A DNA stretch of 64,000 bases from Pseudodesulfovibrio sp. (GCA_016744135.1 JADGEX010000002.1:682001-746000); one strand, 5' to 3'; shown: positions 43,353 to 52,419, counted from the stretch's first letter. Notes: generated from the sequence alone by a model not told the origin. Translations and numbers: made by a program.

Positions 43353-44228
43353 TTATTTCTCCTCCGCGGGAGCCTCAGCAGGAGCTTCAGCCTTCTCTTC
43401 GATTTTTACTTCTTTTTTAGGAGCAGCCTTCTGCTTTTTTTCTACCTTGGGGCCGTCTTTCTTGGCCTCTTTCTTGGGAGCCTCGGCGGCTTTTGCAGCC
43501 TTGGCAGCTTTGGCTTCAGCTTCAGCTTTAGCAGTGTAGTCCTTCTGCATGGCTGCGCCTTCGAGGCAAGCATCGGCCATGTGGGTAGCAAAAAGCTTGA
43601 TGGCGCGGATAGCGTCGTCGTTACCGGGGATGATGTAATCAACCATGTCGGGATCGCAGTTGGAGTCGACAACGGCTACTACGGGGATACCGAGTTTGCG
43701 GCATTCCTGAATGGCGATCTGCTCGCGCTTGGGATCGATGACGAAAGCGGCGCGGGGTGCTTCGTTCAGGTCTTTGATACCGCCCAGAGCCAGGTTCAGC
43801 TTCTTAACCTCGCGGTTCATGCCCACTGCTTCCTTTTTGGTGTAGCGGGAGATGGAACCGTCTTCGAACATCTGTTCGAGGTTCTTGAGGCGATCGATGG
43901 AACGTTTGATGGTCTGGAAGTTGGTCAGGGTGCCGCCCATCCAGCGATGAGTGACGAAGAACATGCCAGCACGTTCAGCTTCCGCCTTGACGGATTCCTG
44001 AGCCTGACGCTTGGTGCCGATGAACAGCACTTTGCCGCCTTTGGCAACGGTGTCGACGATGAAGTCGTGAGCGGTAGCAAACATTTTGACAGTCTGCTGC
44101 AAGTCCATGATGTGGATGCCATTGCGGGCGCCGAAGATGTAAGGGCGCATTTTGGGGTTCCAACGGCGGGTCTGGTGGCCGAAGTGGACACCGGTCTCCA
44201 GCATCTGCTTCATAGTAACATAAGCCAT
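43353..44228 (-). CDS. rpsB: Ribosomal protein S2 with long charged C-terminal tail
   Basis: A 291-residue S2 protein. The usual fold covers residues 1-225 ([38 protein letters not shown] motif [22 protein letters not shown], and [13 protein letters not shown]). The last ~65 residues are an Ala/Lys/Glu-rich extension ([20 protein letters not shown] and similar to the end) not found in E. coli S2 (241 residues). Such tails occur in several deltaproteobacterial S2 proteins. It is the first gene of the leftward run, with CAGGAG before the ATG and a structured 5' leader. Confidence 0.96.
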   Translation of the reverse strand: MAYVTMKQMLETGVHFGHQTRRWNPKMRPYIFGARNGIHIMDLQQTVKMFATAHDFIVDTVAKGGKVLFIGTKRQAQESVKAEAERAGMFFVTHRWMGGTLTNFQTIKRSIDRLKNLEQMFEDGSISRYTKKEAVGMNREVKKLNLALGGIKDLNEAPRAAFVIDPKREQIAIQECRKLGIPVVAVVDSNCDPDMVDYIIPGNDDAIRAIKLFATHMADACLEGAAMQKDYTAKAEAEAKAAKAAKAAEAPKKEAKKDGPKVEKKQKAAPKKEVKIEEKAEAPAEAPAEEK

Positions 44229-44251
44229 GATAATCTCCTGGGTTTTTCGTC

Positions 44252-44313
44252 CATCCTGCAGTCCATTAAGGAGTCCGTGACATCACGGACCACCCGGAGT
44301 TATGGGCAGGATG
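44252..44313 (-). promoter_or_regulatory. Nested stem-loop leader of rpsB (candidate S2 autoregulation element)
   Basis: In the rpsB mRNA, an outer 8-base stem CATCCTGC/GCAGGATG (44306-44313 with 44252-44259) encloses CCAT/ATGG and an inner 7-8 base stem GTCCGTGA/TCACGGAC (44273-44290). It ends about 23 bases before the rpsB start. Nested leaders upstream of rpsB-tsf serve S2 feedback control in other bacteria; homology to those was not tested. Confidence 0.55.
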
Positions 44314-44333
44314 TGTGAATTTGAAGTCGGGGG

Positions 44334-44362
44334 TATTTAGCCTGATATAGTATGGTTGGCAA
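44334..44362 (-). promoter_or_regulatory. Sigma-70-type promoter for rpsB-tsf
   Basis: On the minus strand TTGCCA, a 17-base spacer and TAAATA. It lies about 20 bases upstream of the nested leader, at the right place to transcribe it. Confidence 0.55.
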
Positions 44363-44398
44363 GGGGAAAATGCACAATACTATTAAATGATGTGCAAA

Positions 44399-45511
44399 TT
44401 ATTCTCCAAATGCCTGAGCCATCAACCGGTTGCCTAATCCGCCGAAATCTTTGGGGGCGTATCCGAAGACTTCGTTCCAGACTTCGGTGGATTCCATGCA
44501 GAAGTAAAGTTGCTTGTCCATTCCGTGTTTGCGCAGGCGGTCGACCATGAAGGTGAACTGTTCAACACGCAGCGGGCGGAGTAGTCGCGCTTTGCCATCA
44601 AGGCCGGGGATGAATTCATTATAAATATATGTTGTATCAGGAAAATGGTCCGCAATAATCGGGTTGAGCTGGGGCATACAACGGAACGAACCGAGGGACA
44701 TATAGGCAATGTTTTCGGGGCGCACATAATCAAAAATCATGTCGATGATTTCGGCGTAACCTTCACGCCAGCCGGGGTAATGGATGATCGGGTCGAAATG
44801 GAGGCATACTTTGAATCCGGCCTCGGCACAGGTGCGGGCTGCTTCAAGACGTTCTTTCAGTGTGGAAACGTCGAATTCTTCATGTTCATTGATGAATGGT
44901 GCGTTGAGTGACCATGCCGGAAGAACTCGGTCTGTGCGAGTGGTTGCTTCTATCCATGTCAGGTCCACGACTTTGGACTTTAATTCCAGCACTACGTTGT
45001 CGTAATCTTGAAGAAATCCAATGAGATTGTTGGAATAGCCGGTCAGATGTTCCAGAGCCAGCGAGTCAGTGAACTCGCCGGTACCAACGCGGTAACGGGT
45101 ATTTGGATCTGCTCCGAAGGCGTTGCCCAGTTCGGTGAACAGGGCGTCCTGATTGGCCCAGATTTTCAGCACGCGGTCCTGAAAGTATGCCTGCAAAATA
45201 CAATAGGAGCAGGCCATGGGACAGTTCTCGCCGATGTGAATGATGCGGTATCCGCAGCAATGGTAGGCACGGGTCCCGGGGCAAAATCGGAGGAATTTGC
45301 CTTTGTATTCCTTGAGATACAATGCCTGCGTGTCGCCTTCGTCAAACTCTATGCGGTCTTGTTCGGGGGGGACCACAGTCCACGGAATATTTGCCTGATC
45401 GGTCCCGGCCAGTTTGTTGCGTACCCGATTCGCGATGGGTGAATTCTGCATGGATTCATCCACGAACACATGACCGATTTTATGAAGATGGGAGGGGAGT
45501 TGCTTAGTCAT
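44399..45511 (-). CDS. Spore-photoproduct-lyase-like radical SAM protein
   Basis: A 370-residue protein of the SplB family. The radical SAM cluster is in GENCPMACSYC (Cys97, Cys101, Cys104). Upstream is the family-typical LRFCPGTRAYHCCGYRIIHIG and downstream ILQAYFQDR. True SPL repairs 5-thyminyl-5,6-dihydrothymine in spore DNA; this lineage is not known to sporulate, so the substrate is uncertain (perhaps another DNA photoproduct or crosslink). The ATG at 45511 is preferred over a GTG two codons earlier because GGGAAG lies just upstream. It overlaps the end of the ParB-like gene by 8 bases. Confidence 0.82.
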   Translation of the reverse strand: MTKQLPSHLHKIGHVFVDESMQNSPIANRVRNKLAGTDQANIPWTVVPPEQDRIEFDEGDTQALYLKEYKGKFLRFCPGTRAYHCCGYRIIHIGENCPMACSYCILQAYFQDRVLKIWANQDALFTELGNAFGADPNTRYRVGTGEFTDSLALEHLTGYSNNLIGFLQDYDNVVLELKSKVVDLTWIEATTRTDRVLPAWSLNAPFINEHEEFDVSTLKERLEAARTCAEAGFKVCLHFDPIIHYPGWREGYAEIIDMIFDYVRPENIAYMSLGSFRCMPQLNPIIADHFPDTTYIYNEFIPGLDGKARLLRPLRVEQFTFMVDRLRKHGMDKQLYFCMESTEVWNEVFGYAPKDFGGLGNRLMAQAFGE

Positions 45512-46466
45512 TGCCACTTCCCAGCTTCCAGAGTTTTTCCCATGCCGGGGCGTCGGCGAGGTCTGTCATTTCTGCAACAGCCCGTTTGAGCTGTGCGGCA
45601 TCCTTGATTTGGACGGTTAATTCGGCTCCGCCTGTTTCAAAATTATTGGGCTGAATCATACGCCAGCGGGTTCCGCCGGTGATTTCTCCGGCTGCGGCAG
45701 TGAACCGGTCCTGAAGTTTGGTCAGTTCAGGGTAACGTGCCAGTCGGGCCGCATTGGCGAGACGTGCAATGGTGTCCTTGGGAGAAAGCCCCTGCGAAAG
45801 AATTTTGATCATGCCCGCGGTGTGCATGACTTCCTGCACGGATTGATCGTTCATCTTAGCGGTTTCGAACAGCCAGTTCAAGACGTTGACCGCATTGGAG
45901 CGAGACCATGAGAATCCGGTGAACAGTGGTTCTGCTGCCTGACGGTCTTCACTGGTCATGCGAGAAAGAGGCGTGGCTGAGGCCAGAGGAATGTTGCCTT
46001 GTTTGAGCAGGTCGCGCCATGTTTGATCCATGGTGAGCCAGCCCACCAGAAGTTTGGCGTCCTTGGATTTAGGCTTTATGCCAAGACGGGGCAGGATGTT
46101 CGACTTGAGGGATTTTTCTTCCATGAGCGGCGCGAAAAATTCAAGAGCCTTGAGGCGCATGCCATCGTCCATGGGGCGTTGCAGGTTGTCGGTCAGATAA
46201 AGCAATCCTTTGTCGGTTTCATTTATATCTTCAACCATTCTGGCAAGAACCGGACGACCAAGGTTATGGAGAGCGCTCACGCGTGCGTGTCCGGCGACGA
46301 GATTCAGGCCGTTTTGGGATTCGTAGACTAGTACCGGTGTGGATTGGCCGAATTCTTCAATGGAATCTGCCAATGATGTGTCCGGGGTGTCGGCCCAGAA
46401 CAGATGTGCGCCTGAATTGTTTATATTGTCGGCAGGGGCCGTGAAGATCTCGTTGGATAGATGCAA
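45504..46466 (-). CDS. ParB/Srx-fold protein overlapping the SplB-like gene
   Basis: A 320-residue protein. Residues about 30-95 carry a ParB N-terminal-like domain: SLADSIEEFGQSTPVLVYES, then VAGHARVSAL in place of the usual GERRWRA-type motif, and YLTDNLQRPMDDGMRLKAL. No ParB helix-turn-helix or CTPase box is obvious, so it is not a chromosome-partition ParB. The start is a TTG at 46466, supported by AGGAG six bases upstream. Translation of the SplB-like gene is coupled by the 8-base overlap, which suggests a joint DNA-related role. Confidence 0.75.
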   Translation of the reverse strand: MHLSNEIFTAPADNINNSGAHLFWADTPDTSLADSIEEFGQSTPVLVYESQNGLNLVAGHARVSALHNLGRPVLARMVEDINETDKGLLYLTDNLQRPMDDGMRLKALEFFAPLMEEKSLKSNILPRLGIKPKSKDAKLLVGWLTMDQTWRDLLKQGNIPLASATPLSRMTSEDRQAAEPLFTGFSWSRSNAVNVLNWLFETAKMNDQSVQEVMHTAGMIKILSQGLSPKDTIARLANAARLARYPELTKLQDRFTAAAGEITGGTRWRMIQPNNFETGGAELTVQIKDAAQLKRAVAEMTDLADAPAWEKLWKLGSGND

Positions 46467-46641
46467 AATCCACTCCTGAAAGTTTCTGTCTAAAATGAGG
46501 TAACTGGTTGCAATTACGTTTGATCTGTGTTGAAATCACAAGTGTCTATCAAAAATGTTCAACAATTATTGATGGATATGTCGTTGATGTTCATAGCGTA
46601 GTAACTTGACAAGCTCGCGTTGGTCTTCCTATAGGACTAAA

Positions 46642-46675
46642 CCTGTGAAAAACCAAGTGCTGTGATTTTCACGGG
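46642..46675 (+). other. Hairpin in the leader of the EF-G-like gene
   Basis: Ten paired bases CCTGTGAAAA (46642-46651) with TTTTCACGGG (46666-46675), then a smaller GGAGCC/GGCTTCC hairpin. Both lie 60-90 bases before the ATG at 46732 within a 265-base gap with no gene. They may form an RNA leader. Confidence 0.4.
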
Positions 46676-46731
46676 AGCCTAAGGCTTCCGAGACAATAGG
46701 GATAACCTGAAAAAAGTACGTGGAGTGAAGT

Positions 46732-48792
46732 ATGCCTGATTTGAAAACTCAAAGAACTTATGCACTCGTCGGTCATGGCGGTAGCGGGAAAACTTCCGTC
46801 GCCGAGATGTTGCTTTTCAATGCCGGAGTTGTAAACCGCCTCGGCAAGGTCGAAGACGGAAGCACCGTTCTCGATTACGAACCCGAGGAAATCAAGCGTC
46901 GAGGTTCTGTTCAGCCTGGTTTTGCCAGCTACAAGTGGAAAAAGAACGACCATTTTCTCATCGACACTCCCGGTGATTCCAATTTCGCAGGTGATCTTTC
47001 CTACAGCCTGACCGCTACAGATGGCGTGGTCATGGTTATTGACGCTGTTGATGGTGTTAAGCCACTGACTCGCAAGATTTGGGCACGGGTTCAGGAGAAG
47101 GGGCTGCCTTCCATGATCGTCATCAACAAGATGGATCGTGATAGGGCCGAATTCGATACCGCATTCAACGGCATTTCCGAGGCTCTCGGTGCTCGTCCTG
47201 CTTTGTTGTACTATCCCATCGGCTCCAAAGAAGATTTCAAGGGCGTGGTGGACATGATGTCCGGCAAGGCTTTGATATTCGGCGCTGACGGCGCAGTCGA
47301 AGAAGGGGATATTCCCGGCGACATCGCAGATGAAGTCGAAATGTTGCGTGAAACCATGATTGAGAACATCGCTGAAAGTGATGAAGATCTTATGGAAAAA
47401 TATTTTGAAGACGGAGAATTATCTCCCGAAGATATTACCAAGGGTCTTCAGGGCGGCGTCGCTTCCGGCGAACTCGTTCCCGTGGTCGTATCCGCAGCCC
47501 TGAATTGTCAGGGTGGCCAGATGATTCTGGACACTATACAGAATCTGTTGCCCGGTCCTTTGACCCATCCCGTATGGGAAGGCGAAGAAGGCGAACGGGC
47601 CAGTTCACCGGACGAGCCTTTGGCTTGTTTCGTGTTTAAGACCCAGGCCGACCCATTTGCCGGTCAGCTTACTGTGGTTCGTGTTTTGTCCGGAGAACTC
47701 AAGTCCGATTTCCATCTGCTCAATGCGTCCAATGGCGAAAAAGAGCGTGTGGGACAGTTGTTGGTTATGAACGGCAAGGAACAGGCTCAGGTAAAGGATC
47801 CTATGGGTCCCGGTTCTATTGCTGTGCTGGCAAAGCTCAAAAACACCCATACCGGCGACACCTTGGTTGAGAAAGATGATTTCAAGTTGATCAAGCCTGA
47901 AATCGCACCACAACTGATCACCTTCGCTTTGGCTCCGGCCGAAAAGGGTGACGAAGACAAGGTATACTCAGCGGTTGCCAAGCTGCTTGAGGAAGATATT
48001 ACCCTGACTTTGGCTCGTGACGAAGAGTCCGGTGACATCTTGCTGTCAGGTATGGGACAGAATCATATTGAAATCTCGGTTGAGAAGGCCAGACGCCGCT
48101 ACAAGGCTGATATCGTTTTGAAAACACCCAAGGTCCCGTATCGAGAGACTTTCAAGACCGGTGCCAAGGAAGTGCAGGGGCGTCACAAGAAACAGTCAGG
48201 TGGTCGTGGTCAGTTTGGCGATTGCTGGATTAACGTGACTCCCAAAGTGTCCGGTGCAGGCTATGAATTCGAAGACAAGATCGTCGGTGGTTCCATCCCC
48301 CGTCAGTTCATTCCCGCTGTTGACAAGGGCGTTCAGGAAGTTGCTGCTCGCGGTGTGTTGGCCGGTTACCCGGTTATCGACTTTCAGGTGACGTTGTATG
48401 ACGGCAGTTACCATAACGTCGACTCCTCGGAGATGGCGTTCAAAGTCGCAGGTTCCATTGCCTTCAAGAAAGCCTGCGAAAAGGCCAAGATGGCTTTACT
48501 GGAGCCGGTCATGCTCGTGACCGTGGCTGTACCTGATTCCTTTATGGGCGACGTTATCGGCGACCTGTCCTCCCGTCGAGGCAAGGTATTGGGTTCCGAT
48601 TCCCAGACAGGTCTGACTGAGGTCAAGGCGCATGTGCCCATGGCTGAAATGCTTAAGTATGCCCCGGATTTGAACTCCATGACCGGTGGGCAGGGAACTT
48701 TCTTCATGGAATTTGCTTCCTACGAGGAATGCCCGCCTCAGGAAACAGAAAAGGTCATTGCCGCCAACAAGAGGGCGGATGAAGCCGTGTAA
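46732..48792 (+). CDS. Atypical elongation-factor-G-like GTPase (FusA2/EF-G2 type)
   Basis: A 686-residue five-domain EF-G homologue. G1 is GHGGSGKT (14-21), G3 is DTPGD (78-82) and G4 is NKMD (132-135). The usual EF-G G1 is GHVDAGKTT, and the catalytic His of DTPGH is Asp82 here. Domains II, III (about 380-450), IV (KTGAKEVQGRHKKQSGGRGQFGDCWINV, about 465-492) and V are present. Such EF-G2-type proteins often lack normal translocation activity and may act in ribosome recycling, stress or tetracycline-type protection. No standard fusA neighbours (rpsL, rpsG, tuf) are present. GGAG lies 6 bases before the ATG. Confidence 0.9.
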   Translation: MPDLKTQRTYALVGHGGSGKTSVAEMLLFNAGVVNRLGKVEDGSTVLDYEPEEIKRRGSVQPGFASYKWKKNDHFLIDTPGDSNFAGDLSYSLTATDGVVMVIDAVDGVKPLTRKIWARVQEKGLPSMIVINKMDRDRAEFDTAFNGISEALGARPALLYYPIGSKEDFKGVVDMMSGKALIFGADGAVEEGDIPGDIADEVEMLRETMIENIAESDEDLMEKYFEDGELSPEDITKGLQGGVASGELVPVVVSAALNCQGGQMILDTIQNLLPGPLTHPVWEGEEGERASSPDEPLACFVFKTQADPFAGQLTVVRVLSGELKSDFHLLNASNGEKERVGQLLVMNGKEQAQVKDPMGPGSIAVLAKLKNTHTGDTLVEKDDFKLIKPEIAPQLITFALAPAEKGDEDKVYSAVAKLLEEDITLTLARDEESGDILLSGMGQNHIEISVEKARRRYKADIVLKTPKVPYRETFKTGAKEVQGRHKKQSGGRGQFGDCWINVTPKVSGAGYEFEDKIVGGSIPRQFIPAVDKGVQEVAARGVLAGYPVIDFQVTLYDGSYHNVDSSEMAFKVAGSIAFKKACEKAKMALLEPVMLVTVAVPDSFMGDVIGDLSSRRGKVLGSDSQTGLTEVKAHVPMAEMLKYAPDLNSMTGGQGTFFMEFASYEECPPQETEKVIAANKRADEAV

Positions 48793-48812
48793 GTTCCCAT
48801 CAGATAACTATA

Positions 48813-48844
48813 AAAGGGCGGCGGGATTACCTGCTGCCCTTTTT
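48813..48844 (+). terminator. Terminator after the EF-G-like gene
   Basis: Thirteen-base stem with two G-T pairs (48813-48825 with 48830-48842; AAAGGGCGGCGGG), loop ATTA, then TTTT. Confidence 0.85.
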
Positions 48845-48908
48845 CTTTCACTTGTTTGATGGGGCGAATTGGTTTACTCACTGATGAAATAAGCAATAAG
48901 GAAAGCGA

Positions 48909-49631
48909 ATGTTTCGACGTATATTTTTTGTCCTTAACCTGTGGATTGTAACTGTCTACTATAGCTGGAAGACCATGAAGGTTAATCCAGCCAACTCCAC
49001 TCCTGAGGAATATGACCAGTGGGGATTGGCTTGGGGCCATGCCGCGATTAAGTTGTCCGGTATGAAGATTGAGGCTGACATGGGGGATGTAGACCCCCAA
49101 GGACATTATGTTTTTATCTGCAACCATCAATCAAATCTTGACATTCCCGTGCTGTTCGACGTGCTTAAAGGCAACCGTATTCGTTATGTTGCCAAGAAGA
49201 GCCTGTTTGATATTCCCATTTATGGAAAGGCTCTGGCCTATTCCGGGCATATCTGCATTGATCGGGAAAATCGTCGTTCAGCCATGAAGTCTTTGAACGA
49301 AGCCGTGGAAATAGCCAAGAACGGTTTTTCTCCAGTTGTTTTCCCTGAAGGGACTCGGAATCTGCATCTTGAAGATCTCATGGAATTTAAGATTGGTGGT
49401 ATGATCATTGCTCTCAAATCCGGGTTGCCTGTGGTGCCTATCGTCATGACCAATACGGGGCTTGTTATGGGCAAAGGCCAGATGATTATCGATAACCGGC
49501 CTGTGGTTCGGGTAAAGGCTTTGCCAATTATTGACCCGTCTGAATACACCATCAAGGATCGTGAAAAGTTCAAGGACGATCTGCGCGCGAAGATGAGCGC
49601 GGCATACAAGGAACTGTTGGCGCAAGGATAG
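48909..49631 (+). CDS. plsC: 1-acyl-sn-glycerol-3-phosphate acyltransferase
   Basis: A 240-residue membrane-associated enzyme that makes phosphatidate from lysophosphatidate. The catalytic HX4D motif is H73-QSNL-D78 (NHQSNLDIP), and the glycerol-phosphate motif is FPEGTRN near 145. One N-terminal hydrophobic helix (about 5-20) anchors it. Length is standard. AAGGAAAG lies before the ATG, and the gene follows a terminator. It ends three bases before the RNase J gene and is co-transcribed with it. Confidence 0.93.
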   Translation: MFRRIFFVLNLWIVTVYYSWKTMKVNPANSTPEEYDQWGLAWGHAAIKLSGMKIEADMGDVDPQGHYVFICNHQSNLDIPVLFDVLKGNRIRYVAKKSLFDIPIYGKALAYSGHICIDRENRRSAMKSLNEAVEIAKNGFSPVVFPEGTRNLHLEDLMEFKIGGMIIALKSGLPVVPIVMTNTGLVMGKGQMIIDNRPVVRVKALPIIDPSEYTIKDREKFKDDLRAKMSAAYKELLAQG

Positions 49632-49634
49632 ATT

Positions 49635-51305
49635 ATGGGAGACGTACCAACACCTACATCCGCATTGAGCCTGTATCCTCTAGGGGGGCTTGGCGAAATT
49701 GGTATGAACTGCATGCTGTATAGGACGCAATCATCCATGGTTATGGTAGATTGTGGCCTTATGTTTCCCGAGGATTATCACTTCGGCGTAGACGTGGTCA
49801 TTCCTTGTTTCGACTATGTGCTCAAGAATAAGCGTATTTTGCACGGTATAGTGCTGACCCATGGCCATGAAGATCACATTGGTGCATTGCCGTGGTTGCT
49901 TCAGAATGTTGACGTGCCAGTTTACGGTTCCGAATTTACCCTCGGTTTGGTCGAGAACAAACTCAAGGAACATGATCTGGATCGTTGGGCGGACCTGCGA
50001 CCCGTCAGACCGTATGATCGTGTTTTGTTGGGTGATTTTCGATTCAATTTTATTCCGGTTTGTCATTCCATCATTGAAGGATTCGGGTTGGGTATTGAGA
50101 CTCCAGTCGGGCGGGTTGTCCATACTGGTGATTTCAAAATTGATCGAAATCCTTTGGGTGGACATGCCACGGATCTAGCAGCATTTCGTAAGTTTTCCGA
50201 AGATGGCGTCCTTCTTATGCTGTCTGATTCCACCAACGTGGAGACCGAAGGGTTCGCTTTGACAGAGCGTGAGATCAAGGTTTCGTTGCGCGAAATATTT
50301 TCCAAGGCCAAAGGGCGTATTCTTGTTTCGCTTTTTTCCAGCCATATTCAGCGGATGCAGGAAGTTTTTGATCTTGCAAATGCTGAGGGTCGCAAGGTGG
50401 CTGTATCTGGCAAGTCATTACATCGTAATATCGAATTGGCACGAGAATTGGGATATCTGAAGGTACCCAAACGGACGCTTATTGATTTGGACCGTCTTGA
50501 TGAATATGGTGACTCCGAGCTTGTTTTGCTTGTTACCGGATCGCAGGGTGAACCGTTGGCCGCACTTTCCCGTATGTCTATGGGGGAGCATCGTCAATTG
50601 TCCGTGAAGCCTGATGATCTTGTCATTCTTTCTTCTCGATTTATTCCGGGCAACGTCAAGGCGATCAATCGGGTTATCAATAACCTGTACCGACTTGGCG
50701 CCGAGGTCCTGTATGAGAAGATGCACGGTATCCATGCGTCGGGACATGCTCATGCTGGTGAATTGACGCTTATGCTGGAGACTGTGCGGCCTGAATATTT
50801 TATTCCCGTGCATGGCGAGTATCGTCATCTGGTCAAACACCGTCGTTTGGCTGTGGAGTGCGGGGTCACGGATGAAAAATCTATGGTCGTGGAGAACGGT
50901 CAGCCTTTGACGTTTTTTGAAGATGGTTCCATGGTGTTTGAGCCTAGGATCTCCGCTGAGAAAATTTTGGTTGACGGCAAAGGTGTTGGCGACGTGGGGC
51001 AGAGCGTTCTCAAGGAACGTCATCTGTTGGCTGGTGAAGGTATGGTCATCGTGGTGATGGTGGTGGATGAAGCTACCGGTGAAATTTCCATGGGCCCGGA
51101 CATCATGAGCAAGGGATTTGTGTTCGAGCAGCAGTATATGCATCTTCTTGAAGATGCCAAATGCATTATTTTTGACGTGCATGAAAATATTGCTCCCGGT
51201 GATACAGCCAAACTCAAGGAACGTATTCGTTCCGCGCTGCGCCGTTTCTTCCGAAAAGTTTTGGGGCGTGATCCGGTTGTGGTCCCGTTGGTTATTTCCA
51301 TATAG
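49635..51305 (+). CDS. rnj: Ribonuclease J
   Basis: A 556-residue metallo-beta-lactamase/beta-CASP nuclease. The metal motif HGHEDH is at 76-81 (LTHGHEDHIGALPWL). VVHTGDFKID follows with the third ligand, and the beta-CASP part has VTGSQGEPLAAL and HASGHAHAGEL. The last part (EATGEISMGPDIMSKGFVFE, KVLGRDPVVVPLVISI) matches the C-terminal domain. RNase J performs 5'-exonuclease and endonuclease RNA decay and processing. AAGGA precedes the ATG. The gene stands downstream of plsC. Confidence 0.95.
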   Translation: MGDVPTPTSALSLYPLGGLGEIGMNCMLYRTQSSMVMVDCGLMFPEDYHFGVDVVIPCFDYVLKNKRILHGIVLTHGHEDHIGALPWLLQNVDVPVYGSEFTLGLVENKLKEHDLDRWADLRPVRPYDRVLLGDFRFNFIPVCHSIIEGFGLGIETPVGRVVHTGDFKIDRNPLGGHATDLAAFRKFSEDGVLLMLSDSTNVETEGFALTEREIKVSLREIFSKAKGRILVSLFSSHIQRMQEVFDLANAEGRKVAVSGKSLHRNIELARELGYLKVPKRTLIDLDRLDEYGDSELVLLVTGSQGEPLAALSRMSMGEHRQLSVKPDDLVILSSRFIPGNVKAINRVINNLYRLGAEVLYEKMHGIHASGHAHAGELTLMLETVRPEYFIPVHGEYRHLVKHRRLAVECGVTDEKSMVVENGQPLTFFEDGSMVFEPRISAEKILVDGKGVGDVGQSVLKERHLLAGEGMVIVVMVVDEATGEISMGPDIMSKGFVFEQQYMHLLEDAKCIIFDVHENIAPGDTAKLKERIRSALRRFFRKVLGRDPVVVPLVISI

Positions 51306-51379
51306 GTGTCTGGACTTCAAGCCGATGTTGCGCTAGTTATTTCGGCACGATGAGAATTTTTTTTGTGAGGATAAATGAG

Positions 51380-51850
51380 ATGAAGAAAATCATGTGTGCA
51401 TTGGTGATGGTAACCATGACGTTCATGCTGGCCGCGTGTGGAGCGCAGAAGAATGATCTCGACACCGGGTACGCCCTTATCAAGAAGGGTGATTGCGCTG
51501 GTGCCGAGACGTATTTGGATTCGACAATAGCCGCGCCTGATCATCTCATGGATTTGGCTTATGCTTATTTCCTTAAGGGGCAGTGCGCGGAAAAAGCTGG
51601 TGACGCCACCGCAGCATATGAAAATTTCTATGCATCCAAGGTCGTGACTTGCTACGCTGTTGGTGAAGAAACGCATGTTAACCTGAATACATATGGGCGC
51701 AGTGAATTTTGTGAACGAATTATTCCTGCTCGACTTGCAAAACTGGAACCCGAAGTCGGGGATAAAGCCAAGGTCGAAGCCATTGAGGATAAGGTGGACG
51801 GGATATTGACGACTCGCTATCTGCAACGATTTCAGAAACGTCTCAATTAG
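51380..51850 (+). CDS. Small TPR-like lipoprotein
   Basis: A 156-residue predicted lipoprotein. The signal peptide KKIMCALVMVTMTFMLAAC has lipidated Cys20. The mature region shows tetratricopeptide-like helix pairs (YALIKKGDCAGAETYLDSTI, MDLAYAYFLKGQCAEKAGDATAAYENFYASKV), which usually mediate protein-protein contact in the periplasm. The ATG at 51380 is chosen because it begins the signal peptide and has GAGG 10 bases upstream; a frame from 51350 adds ten unlikely residues. A terminator follows. Confidence 0.8.
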   Translation: MKKIMCALVMVTMTFMLAACGAQKNDLDTGYALIKKGDCAGAETYLDSTIAAPDHLMDLAYAYFLKGQCAEKAGDATAAYENFYASKVVTCYAVGEETHVNLNTYGRSEFCERIIPARLAKLEPEVGDKAKVEAIEDKVDGILTTRYLQRFQKRLN

Positions 51851-51858
51851 TTATCATG

Positions 51859-51888
51859 AACGCCTCGGATTTTCCGGGGCGTTTTTCT
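51859..51888 (+). terminator. Terminator after the TPR-like lipoprotein gene
   Basis: Stem AACGCCTCGG (51859-51868) with CCGGGGCGTT (51874-51883, one G-T pair), loop ATTTT, and a T-run. Confidence 0.8.
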
Positions 51889-51916
51889 TTGTGAACGGTG
51901 AACACAGGGAGTGAAC

Positions 51917-52384
51917 ATGCCACTGAAAGATTACACCGAAATTGTTGAGCGACTTCAGCAGACATTGGGCAAAGGATTTGCCGAAGAACCATGGGTGCTG
52001 AATATGCCGGGCAAGTCCATTGCCTGCAAGATCGATCAACATTATTACCTCGCAGTCATGCCCGCTTTCCTTGAAACCTTGGGCCGATTGGGTGGCATAT
52101 TCCCGGATCAGGTCCTTGAAGCACTCGTCAAAACCGGGAATCTCATCACCAAAGCCCCTGATCGCAATCCGCTTTTGCCTTTAACTGTCTCCTGGGGCGG
52201 CAGAGGTGTAACCATCAAGGGCGCATTCGTGGACGCGGATTTTATCGATCGTGCGGTCAAAACCTATGGCGGTTATTCCTCCATTCTGACCGTCTCCGAC
52301 CTCAAAATAAGCGAAGAAAACAAACCGCGCATTGAAGAATTTTTTACTGACAAAACACCACCACAAGCTCTTGCCTATTATTAA
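51917..52384 (+). CDS. Conserved hypothetical protein
   Basis: A 155-residue soluble protein with no recognised domain. It has a helical N-terminus (YTEIVERLQQTLGKGF), a middle with ACKIDQHYYLAVMPAFLETLGRLGG, and a C-terminus with SWGGRGVTIKGAFVDADFID. The ATG at 51917 has GGGAG 5 bases upstream; a GTG six bases earlier is less likely. It lies between two terminators, so it is its own short unit. Function unknown. Confidence 0.7.
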   Translation: MPLKDYTEIVERLQQTLGKGFAEEPWVLNMPGKSIACKIDQHYYLAVMPAFLETLGRLGGIFPDQVLEALVKTGNLITKAPDRNPLLPLTVSWGGRGVTIKGAFVDADFIDRAVKTYGGYSSILTVSDLKISEENKPRIEEFFTDKTPPQALAYY

Positions 52385-52419
52385 CGACGTTTCAAACGTT
52401 ATCCTCAATCTAAAAAATA

